Of a stretch of DNA of 64,000 nucleotides, positions 45,131-55,969 are shown piece by piece (positions within the stretch are counted from its first letter, which is position 1; each line of letters opens with the position of its first letter). The stretch lies in the NCBI RefSeq assembly GCF_003265705.1, contig NW_020312785.1:127446348-127510347 (forward strand). The letters run 5' to 3'. This stretch comes from Callorhinus ursinus (taxonomy: Eukaryota > Chordata > Mammalia > Carnivora > Otariidae). Made by a program: the position numbers and the translations under genes. A model generated the notes under the pieces. That model made no database searches and was not told the origin of the DNA. It saw nothing but the letters and a program-made list of their open reading frames with translations.

Positions 45131-45608
45131 ACTGTTTAAAGTAGCTCTTACAAAGGTTTGAGGAGAGGTTTGGAGGCAGAATAAGAGAATTCCCATTCTT
45201 TATATATGTCTTTATTGTTTGACTTGTTTATAATGAGCATGTATCATTCCTTTTTTTAAAAATTTAAATATAGCTGTGGCCACAAGATGGGTCTATCTAT
45301 TTACCTAAGCAAATAAATTATAGAGTAAGATACTAAAGAATTACTTCTTTGCCAATTAAAGGATTCATTTTAAAGCAAATAGGTTTAGTGTCAAGCATTA
45401 AACAAGATGTCCGTGGATCCATTTTATAGCACTAGTTTATCAATTTATTATACTATAATTAGCATATAAACATTGATAATAGCTAATAGATTGCAAACAC
45501 ATTCATTGCCTTGTAACTTTTATTTCCCTATGCTCCATAATACATCATAAAAGGACATGAACCCTTTCATGTCATTAACCGCTAAGGCAACTTGAAAGAA
45601 AATATCTA
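45131..45608. other. Unassigned intergenic DNA
   Basis: Nothing recognisable. Confidence 0.4.
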
Positions 45609-45624
45609 GGCTTATTACAACTTT

Positions 45625-45838
45625 ATTTTTTTTTAAGATTTTTATGTATTTATTTTAGAGAGAGAGCATGCATGAATAGGGGGAGGGGCAGAGGGAGAAG
45701 GAGAGAAATCCTCAAGCAGACTCTCCAGTAAGTGGGGAACCCAAGGCAGGTCTCAATCCCAGGACCCTGAGATAATGACCTGAGCAGAAATCAAGAGTCC
45801 AAAGCTTAACCAAATGAGCCACCCAGGCCCGGCACCTG
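45625..45838 (-). mobile_element. CAN-SINE, minus strand, with TSDs
   Basis: Poly-T, purine-rich block, 'gtctcaatcccaggaccctgagataatgacctgag' and 'aatgagccacccaggc'. Flanks 'ggcttattacaacttt' (45609-45624) and 'ggcttatcacaacttt' (45839-45854) differ by one base. Confidence 0.95.
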
Positions 45839-45854
45839 GGCTTATCACAACTTT

Positions 45855-46600
45855 TGAAATGAGTATCTCCTTTCTCTTTCCCTAGCAATAATGCTGAGGA
45901 ACTTTGTCTCCACCCTCTTTGGCAGCCTGGCTCCCCACTGGAATTCATTTCCAATCTTTTGGTTTATTAACTTTGTACTTGGTGACTCACAGTTCCATTC
46001 CTGTCCATTGATCCAGTCAGGTACCCCTGTACTTACATCTCTCTGCCTGGAAATTTGAGCTCTGAATACTCATCTATGAATGAACACAAACATCACACTT
46101 CTTGCTTATTTCCAGCAATAAGTGTTTTATTAGAGGAACCATCTGGCTCCTGGTTCTTGGTCTTCCTCTTATTTTTGTTGCCCCGGTATGTTATTTCAGC
46201 ATTATCTCTGGTAATTGATCTCCATCTCCTGGCTTCCCTATCATGACAGGCTTAAATGCACTCTTGTGCTTTTGATGTTTGAACCACCATGCCAGGGTTC
46301 TAGAGAAACATTCCAAGGCTTCATTTTCTGGATGACACTTGAATAATGTGCCCACATTGCTGTCAAAAAGACATCTTTCCCACTGGCACAGGGGACAGTG
46401 GACATTGCAGAAGCATATGATTGTCAACTTTTGGGAGCAAATCAAAAAGGGAGAGTTTCTCATATTGTTAAAAGGGACTTTATGAAAGTCATGGGTGAAT
46501 CAACATAAATTTTAGGATAAACTTATTTGTATTTTTAGCATTTGCTACTTTCTGTTACGGAATCTCAAAGACAGTCTATCAGATAGTTCTTTTATTTCTT
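45855..46600. other. Unassigned intergenic DNA with an open minus-strand frame
   Basis: A 90-codon minus-strand frame at 46191-46463 contains four Cys and several His, but I recognise no domain and see no splice or promoter context; probably chance. Confidence 0.4.
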
Positions 46601-46605
46601 TTGGA

Positions 46606-46823
46606 CCAGTGTTTCTCAACCAGGAGTAATTTTTCCCTTATGGGACATGGCAATGCTTGGAGATATTTGAGATTATCACAACTGGGAGATGCCGCCAGCA
46701 TTTAGTGGGTAGAGGTCAGGGATGCCTCTAACCATTCTACAGTGCATAGAACTGCCCTCCATAGCAAAGAATTGCCCAATCCAAAATGTCAACTGTGCTA
46801 GGCTAAAAAAATCTTGATCTAGA
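46606..46823 (+). mobile_element. MER20 (hAT-Charlie DNA transposon relic)
   Basis: 'agtgtttctcaaccaggagtaattttt', 'gacatggcaatgcttggagatattt', 'tcacaactgggagatgc', 'tagtgggtagaggtcagggatgc' and 'cccaatccaaaatgtcaac' follow MER20 from end to end. Non-autonomous and long dead. Confidence 0.9.
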
Positions 46824-46904
46824 CTCTTGCTAGTTCCAAGATGGCAGGAAAATTGTGTTCTTCCACACAATGCTAAAGAAAAATTTCTAATTCTTTTTTC
46901 TTTA

Positions 46905-47205
46905 CTGTTATTTCACTGACTATATGAGGTTAGGCATGGCCATCTGAATTTCTTTAGTCAATGAAATAGAAGGGAAATTGAGACCATTTAAGAACTGGCA
47001 CGTGACTCTTCATCTTCTCATTTTTCCTTCCATATGGACCAAAAGTTTATTTTCCAACAATTAAGAGGCTTTATCTGCCCAAATCAGGCTGAGGGGAGTA
47101 GCTCTGGAGTCACTTGAACTTGCAATGGATTTTAATAAGTTAAAATGGTACTTTGTGTTAAACCACTGAAGTTTTGAGGTTTTCTGCAGCACAACCTAGC
47201 CCATG
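46905..47205 (+). mobile_element. LTR-like relic
   Basis: 'gtcaatgaaatagaagggaaattgag', 'aactggcacgtgactcttcatc' and the end 'gtgttaaaccactgaagttttgaggttttctgcagcacaacctagccc' match a mammalian LTR-like repeat pattern related in its end to the relic at 23765-24288. Family not fixed. Confidence 0.5.
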
Positions 47206-47310
47206 CCCCTGACATTGATCTTTACATCCCAAGCTCCTAGCTTGTCTTCATGGCTGGAAAACTGAAGGCATTTCATAAATGTTCATTGAATTCAAGAATT
47301 TATACGTATA
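47206..47310 (+). repeat. L2 3' end fragment
   Basis: 'ccaagctcctagcttgtcttcatgg' and 'ggcatttcataaatgttcattgaattca' resemble the L2 3' end. Confidence 0.5.
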
Positions 47311-47569
47311 TATGTATTTATATGTACACACACACAGAAAGCTACAAAACTCTGGCTTAGTTGAAAGGACTTAATTAGAACAATAGTTACCCAATTTGTA
47401 AGGTGCAAAAGCTACATTTTAAATGCTATTAGAAAATATTTCAAACATTATAAAGTACAAAGAGGAACATGAAAGGTATCAGTGCACCTGCCATTCACAT
47501 TTAATAGACATTAACATTTTGTTATAAATATTGTCGGTATTATTAAGACATAACATTATAGATAAAACT

Positions 47570-49480
47570 GAAGTTCATTTTTCTTCTGTCAATTTTTGCT
47601 TTAAATATTTTTAGGCTATGCTGTTAAGTGCACATCTGTTTGGGATTACATGAAGATGTGCTGAATTATTCCTTTTTTCCAGAATGAAATAACTCTCTTC
47701 ATTCTGGGTAATCTTTTTTTTTTTAAGTCCATGTTGTCTTATATTAGTATTGCTACACAAGTGTTCCTTTGGTTAGTAAAATTCTGGCATATCTCTTCCC
47801 ACCTCTGCTTTCAACATTTTCTGTGTTATCTTTTAGCTGCATCTCTTGTAAAAAAAATAATCCTATTATTTTGTTTCTAATTCTGTTGATAATTTATCAC
47901 TAGAAAATTAATATGCTTATATTTACACTGATTTAGATTTATTTCTACCTATCTTTTATCATTGCTTTTCTGACTCCCCATTTTCCAATAATTTATTAGA
48001 TTTATAGATTTTAATTTATTCATCTCCCCACTCATTTGCAATAAATGAATTTACTATTTTTTTAAAAGATTTTATTTATTTATTTGACAGAGAGAGACAC
48101 AGCGAGAGAGGGAACACAAGCAGGGGGAGTGGGCGAGGGAGAAGCAGGCTTCCTGTGGAGCAGGGAGCCCGATGTGGGGCTCGATCCCAGGACCCTGGGA
48201 CCATGACCTGAGCCGAAGGCAGACACTTAATGACTGAGCCACCCAGGCACCCCTAAATTTACTATTTTTAATGTTTTTAGCAATTATATTTAATTAAGTT
48301 GTAAACTTGAAACAAAGTCTAAAATTAAGATATTTCTCTTCTCATTTTCATTGTTTCCTATTATTTTAGCATGCCTTGTTCTTAATACCCTGCCAAAATT
48401 AATATCTTCTTCTTATCATTTAACCATCTATACTTATTTTGATTTGTTAATATGTTTGCCTATGTATATGAACTGGATTTCTCCTTGCATCTAAGTTGTT
48501 TCTTAAAAATTCAATTAATTTCTTACTGAACTACAGCTTTGGCATTTATTTCAGTATAGTTCTCTGAGTGGAAAACTCAGACTTTATCTTGTTTTCAATT
48601 CACATAGTATCAAATGATATTTAACTGGGTATAGAATTTTATAATATTTATATATCAGTATTCTGAAGATCATATTTCATTAACTTCTAGTTGATTGTAA
48701 TTCAAATGTCAGCCAAATTTATTTTTATTTGTAGGTAAACAGTCTTTTTCTGGTATCCTTTAAAATGTTCTCTTCATTTTAATTTTTATGATGATTTGCA
48801 ATATCAAGTACTCAAAACTATGTGTAATTATTGTCTGTAAAGGATTCATGCTTTTCTTTAAACAATTTCAGAAAATCATTGATTGTTTTCTTTTTCCTTT
48901 ATTATCTCTAATTCATTCAATTTCACTCTGGATATTCTATCAACATATAGATTGTGCCTTATTCTAAACTCCATTTCTGTTAACTTTCTTTTTATAAATG
49001 TCTTGTTCTTATAACTTTGTAACTTTTTTTGGTAATTTTCTGTGTACCTTCCAACATGCTAACAATTCTTTCTTCAAAACTGTGAAATCTGCCTATTAAT
49101 TTCCTTAATGAATTTTAATTACCTCTGTTATATGCTTTACTTGTAGTCATATTTGATTAGTTTCTAATTTTCTAAATGTTTCCATTTCATCTTCCATTAT
49201 ATACTCTAGTTCTTCTCTATTACTTTAATAAACTTAGAAATTATTTAGAGTTTCTTTAACAGTGGTCTCTTTTATCCAGATTTCAGGTGTGAATCTTCCT
49301 GCTACTTGTATTTGCTTTCTCTCCTTCATTGTGGTCTACTCACATTTTGATCATGTGCTTAGCCTTGTTTGGACTGCCTCGGAGTACAGAGTCCTCTATG
49401 CACCGGATTGTGGAAGAGCCCCTACAAAGGGATTTGACTTTTGCTTTTGCAGTGTGGTCAGCTGTTTCACAGAATTTGTT
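47570..49480 (-). mobile_element. Ancient L1M/HAL1-like remnant, interrupted by a SINE
   Basis: T-rich on the + strand with the reverse old-L1 pattern 'ccatgttgtcttatattagtattgctac', 'ctgcatctcttgtaaa' and 'cttatatttacactgatttagatt' (47720-47940), then a less certain stretch to 49480 ('gaacttttctgtg'-like, 'ttttaattacctctgttatatgc'). The SINE at 48062-48254 sits in it. Confidence 0.45.
48062..48254 (-). mobile_element. CAN-SINE, minus strand, with TSDs
   Basis: Well-preserved SINE with 'gctcgatcccaggaccctgggaccatgacctgag' and 'gactgagccacccaggcacccc'. 'aatttactattttt' is present at 48048-48061 and 48256-48269. Confidence 0.96.
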
Positions 49481-50315
49481 GGAGTTTAAAGTTATTTTTT
49501 GAAGTTAAATTCACAATGCACAGGTTATGTAAATTTGGACTCTATACCTGTAGAACACAGGTTTAGAAGTGCAGTTTCCACCTTCCTTCCCTTCTCTACC
49601 TAAGCACAAGCCTTGATAGATATATAGCTTCTTGGCCACGGCTCAGTTTCATGAGTAGAGTTATTTAAATCTTTTTTTTTTTTTAAGGGGCTGTCTTTAC
49701 AGGGTCCTTGCTTCACATAGGAATTTTTTTTCCAGTCTTTTCTATACTTAGTTGGGTAATAAACCAAGGCCCTAAGGTCAGTCCTCTGGACAAGGCATTC
49801 CCACCTTGTTTCTAGAATATGAGAATTTCTTTAAGCTCAAATATCTATTCTTTTAAAATTATTGTTACATCTTCATATATTTTTATTTTTATGAGGAGAG
49901 ATGGGAACGTTCATTTTAATTCTTTCAGATAGGTTCAGTCAGTACATCAATTATGTCAAGGACACTTTTAATGTCAAAAACTATGTCTAAGCATTTTCAC
50001 ATACTAATAGCTAAAATTGTAGGACATACAAATTCAATAAAGATACTAAATGAAATAATAACTATACACATGAAAAATGTGAATACGTATATGTAGAACA
50101 TTACTATTCAGCCTAGTTCTAAAGGAAATCCTTTTATTTGTATATTTATCTCTATTTTCATTATAATAACCAAGAAGTATTTTTAGGTGTCTGTGATGAA
50201 TATGTTTGGTGCTAGGAGTCTAAATACCACCCCTCCCCCAAAGTTCTGCATAACCACTTTTGGAGACTCTAAGTTTAAGCTTAGATATATGTCCTCTATG
50301 CAGGACAAACTATAT
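49481..50315. other. Unassigned intergenic DNA
   Basis: Poly-T at 49673-49684; no gene. Confidence 0.4.
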
Positions 50316-50319
50316 AACA

Positions 50320-50490
50320 CTATGTTCCCATACATAATTTGTGGGACCTTGTGAAGAATAAATATGTGGGGTCCTTTTCCACAAATTATTAAACATTTCA
50401 AGATAATAACAGCAGGGCATTAAGCTAAGTATAGGGTCTCTCAGAGCATGGAGCCCTTTGTGATTGCACAAGTCACAGACCCACAAAACA
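50320..50490. repeat. Unassigned ancient interspersed repeat (possible)
   Basis: 'aatttgtgggaccttgtgaagaataaatatgtggggtcc', 'aacagcagggcattaagctaag' and 'gagccctttgtgattgcacaagtcacagaccca' match a mammalian repeat pattern I have seen repeatedly but cannot name. Confidence 0.4.
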
Positions 50491-51298
50491 GACTTTGCTT
50501 CTACATATACTACTTCTAAGATTCAGTAAACTTAATTCATCTGTTAATATGTTTTTATTAATTTTCTATGTCCCCAATGCTGTGATAGAAAATGAACAAA
50601 AGAAGATAACATTTTGGTAATTAAATTACTGCATATTTTATAACTTTTACTAAAATTAGCAACTCTTAATTTTAAAATCAAAATCCATAGAATTTAAAAA
50701 ATGCAACACAAATATTTAATTTGTATTCTCTAAGAAGAATCTTTCATTATGGGATGCTTAGGAAATTCTGGATTCTATGTAACAAGTCTATGATTTTTCA
50801 TGCAAAACATGACAGGAAATTCTTTAAGTATTGTAGAGTTACAGAGCTGTGACTGCAAGTGAAGAACATAACAAGAGTGATAGCCAGCATAATGTCTGCT
50901 AAAAGGAGACCCAGGTGGCAATGCTGGATGCAGAGATTTCAAGGATGTTGGTGGAAGCTCTTTTTCTTTTTCTATTTTTTTTCTAAAGTTGAACCACATG
51001 GGGAATCCAGGATGGAGAGAGTTTTGGTGCTCCAGCAATTTCATCAGCAACAACAGCTGGAACCTAAATATAGATAAGGCTCTAAACACAGCAGTTATTA
51101 TGATTAAGACTCTCAACATGGGAAGCAACCAGAGTTATGCTAAATGTGGATGCTCCAAACCTCAAAGCTTCAGGAGGAGTTGGGGTCAGTTAAAATAAAT
51201 GTCAAAAACAACACAAATAAGTCCCCAGGTATTATAAGGTTAGAAACAAGGAAAAGTGACCTCAAAATAGAAACAATCAATATTATTCCCAGAATTCC
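50491..51298. other. Unassigned intergenic DNA
   Basis: A 117-codon minus-strand frame at 50775-51128 overlaps + strand frames of similar length; none has a recognisable domain. Confidence 0.4.
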
Positions 51299-51299
51299 T

Positions 51300-51500
51300 C
51301 ATCTTGGGTTCTGAGTCAAGCCCACTTGAATTTTGAATCCTGGCTCCCCACTAACTAGGTCTATGACTTTGAGCAAGTTGCTTTGATTCTCTCAGCCTCT
51401 GTTTTCTTATATACTTTATGGGAGGATTGAGGGAGATAACACAGGTAAATTTCTCAGTTCAATGCCAAGTCCATAACAAGCACTCAGTATGAGTTGAAGC
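51300..51500 (+). repeat. MIR
   Basis: 'gaatcctggctccccactaactaggtctatgactttgagcaagttg', 'ctctgttttcttatat' and 'acaagcactcagtatgag' follow MIR. Confidence 0.8.
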
Positions 51501-51605
51501 AGAATGATCCTTTTGAAAATCTCCAACCAACAGGAGGTGCCTAATATAATTTAAAAATGGCTATGGAATGAGGACAGTTTAGCCCTTTCCAAGCATTTCC
51601 TCTAA

Positions 51606-51780
51606 CTCAGTGTTTCCCAAACTTGTCTGTCTTTGGAATCTCACGGGGAGCTTCAGACATTACCAATGCCTCTGTTCTTCTCCCTGAAACTATGATTTAA
51701 TTAGTCTAGGGTGTGAACTGGAGTTGGAATATTAAAAAAAAAAATCCTCAGTTGGTTCTAATGCAGAGAAACCTGGTAAC
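51606..51780 (+). mobile_element. MER5 (hAT-Charlie relic)
   Basis: 'cagtgtttcccaaacttgtctg', 'gaatctcacggggagcttcagaca' and 'ctatgatttaattagtctaggg' follow the MER5 pattern; the right end is eroded. Confidence 0.75.
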
Positions 51781-51944
51781 TCTACTCTAATTTATTCTAT
51801 GAAGTGATGAAACTCATGAAACCTCAATTAGCCTGTTTCCCTACTTATAACATGCAGAGGCAGAGAGGGGTATAGACTAAAGATCCTGTGTTTGGTTAAT
51901 AGTACTAGAATGGAAGCCAAAAGTAACTGAATGTGAATAAGATA

Positions 51945-52130
51945 TTAGTCACTGGCTAGGTCTGCAATTAAGGCAACTTAATTTTTCTGTACTTTAGTTA
52001 TCTATAAATAAGGCACCTAAAACTATAGGTCTCAGAGGGTTATTATAAAAACTAAATGAGACAACCCATAAAAAGTTCATAAAGTACAGTGACTAGCACA
52101 TGGTTAAACTTCTAAAGAATGTTAGCTGCT
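51945..52130 (+). repeat. MIR
   Basis: 'ggtctgcaattaaggcaacttaat', 'ctgtactttagttatctataaa', 'cagagggttattataaaaactaaatgag' and 'cagtgactagcacatggtt' follow MIR. Confidence 0.7.
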
Positions 52131-52151
52131 ATCATCATCATCATCATCATC
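52131..52151. repeat. (ATC)n microsatellite
   Basis: Seven ATC units at the 3' side of the MIR. Confidence 0.93.
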
Positions 52152-52159
52152 GTCATGAT

Positions 52160-53900
52160 TTTTTAACTCACAAGCACTTCACAATTTGTTGAACTGCCAA
52201 TTGCGCACTCCTATTTCTGTACTAGTTTATTTACTTCAACATTTATTACATAAAAAAGACCCTCCCTAAACTCTGACCTTCTCAACTTGAGCTTGCTCTA
52301 CAAACTTTCTACTCTTGCCTCCTCAAAACTTCAGAGAAAACCAATAGCATCAAGAAATAACACACCACTCAATGATCCTAGTTTAGCTCTTTGTACCTAA
52401 AACAAGTACACCCTGAAGGAAATGAATTAAAAAAAAGTGACACATCAGAAAATTCCTAAGTTTGGCAAATAAACATGGACACACTGATAGGATACCCTGG
52501 ATCTTATCAGAAATCTACAGTTCTAGAAAGGAAGTGATAATTTGTCCTAAGCAAATTCAACAGATTTTCTATCATGTAGTATATTATTTTTTTAAGAATG
52601 AAAAAGGAATAGAAAACAAAAATTGGAGAAGAAAAATTTTAAGAACATTTAAAAATTTTAAAACTTACTGTTCAGAAATAGCATCTATTCTTTCAAATAA
52701 CATGCAAAATAGTTATCAGAAATATGAATATTTTTAAAGAGACAGGCCAGTGTGGCTTATTTATTTATTCATTTAACCAGGAAGGCGTTGAGGACTTATT
52801 TTGTGAGGATCAGGGAAGAGTCTAGGGACTGAAGATAAAAATGAGGGTTCTGGAGGAGGCATATACAGATAAAAGTACACAGTTCTCTGTACCTCTAAAA
52901 AACATGGATTTTAGTCTGCTCTTTCCAAGTGTTTCCCCCCTCACTGAAGCCTTTTCTTATTTTTATCTTCCCTACCCATGCTTTGTCCAAGCATGGTATC
53001 ATGAACCTTTCAATTAATATGATTCAATTGAAATACTGATGGTGAAGGAGTAGCAGAAAGAGACTAAAGGATCAGTCAAAAGTGAGAACAGGAGGCAGCA
53101 GTGTAGCAAATGAGTCTGGTCAGGAACCCCAGCTCATGTATATTTTGTGCCACCAATCTGTGTAGAGACCATATGCTTTAGACTCAGACCAGGACTGAGG
53201 GAACATACTCACAATGTTATAAACATGTACATACCACTTTTATATTAACATTTGAAAAACCAGTGGCTTAGAACACTAAAAAGGATCACACTGAGAAACT
53301 AAATTTGATTTCTCCTTTCAAATTAAAGTTTTACATCAAAACCCATCTTCACTGAGAATAAAATGGAGTCATTTTGACAATGTTTCTTCCCTTTGCACTT
53401 TAAGATAAATTACAAAGCTGATTTGGGCTAAGGGCAAATGAAGAGAAGTTGATCAAACAAAAAGACATTCTAAATATGATTTGAAAGCAAAGAAATGCTT
53501 TTTCATAGCAAATAGATGATTCAGTGAATTTCGGTAGAAAATACTTTATCTTGTATTTGAACACACTGTAGGTTGAGTCATGTGAATCTTACATTGCTAA
53601 AAGGTACAGTCTGTTATAGACAAAGGCCCAAAGTAAGAACTTCAAAGGATATCCTATACCTGGTATAGTGCTATAGAATGAGGTCAGTGATGTTGTGTTC
53701 ATTTAGGGACTCAGTATATGTGAGGTTCAAGCACTGTTTACAATTGATAACACAGGTGACTTTCTTAGTTCTAGATGCTTAGATTTAACAGAGATCTGCC
53801 CATTTAACTTACTGACAGATACTAACAAATTAAGTAAAATCAGAGTATGAGGGTAATACTACAATGATCAGAAAAAAAAAGAATCAAGATTAATAATATC
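52160..53900. other. Unassigned intergenic DNA
   Basis: A possible reverse L2 piece at 52755-52850 ('ttatttattcatttaaccagg'). The open frame at 52462-52737 is Lys/Ile/Asn-rich with no recognisable domain. No gene. Confidence 0.4.
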
Positions 53901-53904
53901 ATTG

Positions 53905-54140
53905 CTTTTCAAATACTTACTATATGCTATGGACTATTTTAAGTGCTTTAGATGCATTAATTTTAATCTTTACCATATCTTCTAAGAGGTAGAGATCCTA
54001 TTATTGCCCCAGTTAAAAAGCTGAGAGTACTACATAGAGAAGTGAAGTAACTTGCCAAAGATCCCATAGTTGGCAAATAGTAGAGCTGAAGTTTGAGCTA
54101 CACCATCTAATTCTGAAGTTCTTGCTCTTACTTACCATAC
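53905..54140 (-). repeat. MIR, minus strand
   Basis: 'ttgccccagttaaaaagctgagagtac', 'gaagtgaagtaacttgccaaagatcccatagttggcaaatagtagagctgaa' follow reverse MIR clearly. Confidence 0.85.
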
Positions 54141-54318
54141 CATACTACACATAAGGAGAAAAAGATTGAGCTGAAATTCAGAGACTGAGTTCTTATCCAA
54201 AAAATTCAAATTGCATGGTGTAAAAGTCCAAGAATAGAGGATAAACAGTGTGATAGGTTGAAGACACAAGTTGACAGAACCAGGAAAATCTGGGGAGAAA
54301 AGGGAATGGAATATTTTT

Positions 54319-54511
54319 TTTTAAAGATTTTATTTATTTATTCATGAGAGACAGAGGAGGAGAGAGAGAGGGGGAGAGAGAGAGAGAGAAGCAGAGGGAG
54401 AAGCAGGCTCCCAAGGAGCAGGGAGCCCGATGCAGGACTCGATCCCAGGACCCTGGGATCATGACCTGAGCCGAAGGCAGATGCTTAACCATCTGAGCCA
54501 CCCAGGCGCAC
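54319..54511 (-). mobile_element. CAN-SINE, minus strand, with perfect 17-bp TSDs
   Basis: Full SINE with a GA-rich block and 'ctcgatcccaggaccctgggatcatgacctgag', head 'gagccacccaggcgca'. 'gggaatggaatattttt' is identical at 54302-54318 and 54512-54528. Confidence 0.97.
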
Positions 54512-54864
54512 GGGAATGGAATATTTTTAAAAGACATTGGGTTTCACTGAATTCATGAGTAGACAGAAGATGTTATCTGTTGTGCAGAGTGGGACTCCAC
54601 CAGAAGAATGCACCCTGAGAGGAAAGGGCAAACTTAAATCACTCTCTTGGCTATCATCATAGAAATCAAGGTGATAATACCAGGGAAAAAAATACATCAC
54701 TTCCTAAACAACTTGGGATCAAGAAGTAATTAAAAACATAAAAAGCAATTTTCTAGAAAAAACTTATTTGAATAGTCTGACTGTATAAATTACACTAGAT
54801 TATCTTTTTCACTTCAGTACCAAGCACCTGACAAAAATGGTTCTAAATTAAAATCTATAGTCAT

Positions 54865-55055
54865 GGGCACCTGGGTGGCTCAGTCGTTAAGCGTCTGCCT
54901 TCGGCTCAGGTCATGATCCCAGGGTCCTGGGATCGATCCCCGCATCGGGCTCCCCGCTTGGCGGGAAGCCTGCTTCTCCCTCTCCCACTCCCCCTGCTTG
55001 TGTTCCCTCTCTCACTGTCTCTCTGTCAAATAAATAAATAAAATCTTAAAAAAAA
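54865..55055 (+). mobile_element. Young CAN-SINE with intact Pol III boxes and perfect TSDs
   Basis: The best preserved SINE in the window. Box A 'tggctcagtcg' at 54876-54886 fits TRGYNNANNNG and box B 'gatcgatcc' at 54931-54939 fits GWTCRANNC, so the internal promoter looks intact. Then a CT-rich middle and 'aaataaaatctt' plus A-tail. 'aaaatctatagtcat' is identical at 54850-54864 and 55055-55069. Confidence 0.97.
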
Positions 55056-55079
55056 AAATCTATAGTCATCATCAGGATC

Positions 55080-55275
55080 TAGGGTCACCAGTCATCCTAG
55101 TTTACCTAGAACTCTCCTTAACACTGAAAATCATGCATCCCAAGAAACCGCTCTCTCTCCAGGCCACCTGAGATGCTTTTTCCCAGGATAGTGCCAGTTG
55201 TAAAACTGAATATCCTTTTCCCAGAAAACCCTGTCAGTCCTGACAAACCAGATGTTTGGTCATCATATCAGGATA
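55080..55275. repeat. Possible ancient DNA-transposon-like repeat
   Basis: Begins 'agggtcaccagtcatcctag' and ends 'tttggtcatcatat'; the ends are imperfect inverted repeats ('agggtcacca' against 'tggtcatcat'). Resembles a mammalian repeat with 'gggtcacca' ends; family not fixed. Confidence 0.4.
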
Positions 55276-55762
55276 ATACAGTATGTTAAAGTCCCATTAT
55301 AATGATCATGAGTTGGATCTCAAAAGGAGGATTTACATGATTAAAAATGACTGACATAAAGACATGTCAAAAGAGGAAGAAGTCAACTTGACTACAAAGA
55401 CGTTAAAAATGTGTATCATACATTTAAAACATGTAACAAAAATAAATGGATGTTGGAACTATCAAATGATATAAGTGATATCATGGGATGCTAATTCACA
55501 TCAGTTTTTCTACTGACGTGTTATTTTCAAGAATGTTGTAATTATTACAAATGTTTTAATTCAAGAATAACTCAATAACATTAAAAAATAAGTAGCATTA
55601 AATGTGGTTAAAGGAATACTCAGGAAAATAAAATACTGTATATTTTAAAGCTATCTTTGATACACTAGGCAAAAGAAATTTATAGGATAATAGAATAAAA
55701 TATTAAATATCAGCCCAGAGATGTGTTGGATTTATCCTTTAGGATAATAGTATATCAAGATT
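55276..55762. other. Unassigned intergenic DNA
   Basis: Nothing recognisable. Confidence 0.4.
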
Positions 55763-55780
55763 TAGGTGTCAAATATATTT

Positions 55781-55952
55781 TTTAAAGATTTTATTTATTT
55801 ATTTGAGAGAGAGAGAGAGCATGAGCAATGGGGAGAGGGAGAAGCAGACTCTCTGCTGAGCAGGGAGCGATGAGGGGCTTGATCTTAAGATACTGGGACC
55901 ATGACCTGAGCCGAAGGCAGACACTTAATCCACTGAGCCACCCAGGCACCCC
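55781..55952 (-). mobile_element. CAN-SINE, minus strand
   Basis: 'ttaaagattttatttatttatttgagagag', 'ctctgctgagcagggag', 'gggaccatgacctgagccgaaggcagacactta' and 'actgagccacccaggcaccc'. Flanks 'taggtgtcaaatatattt' and 'tagatgtcaaataatttt' are diverged duplications. Confidence 0.94.
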
Positions 55953-55969
55953 TAGATGTCAAATAATTT

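Noticed and set aside
46191..46463. Cys/His-containing 90-codon open frame on the minus strand as a possible small gene or exon
   Set aside because: No recognisable domain, no promoter or splice context, and codons look like background; length is within chance expectation for a 64-kb window.
50775..51128. 117-codon minus-strand open frame as a gene
   Set aside because: Overlaps + strand frames of similar length, low-complexity Leu/Phe/Ser composition, no domain; treated as chance.
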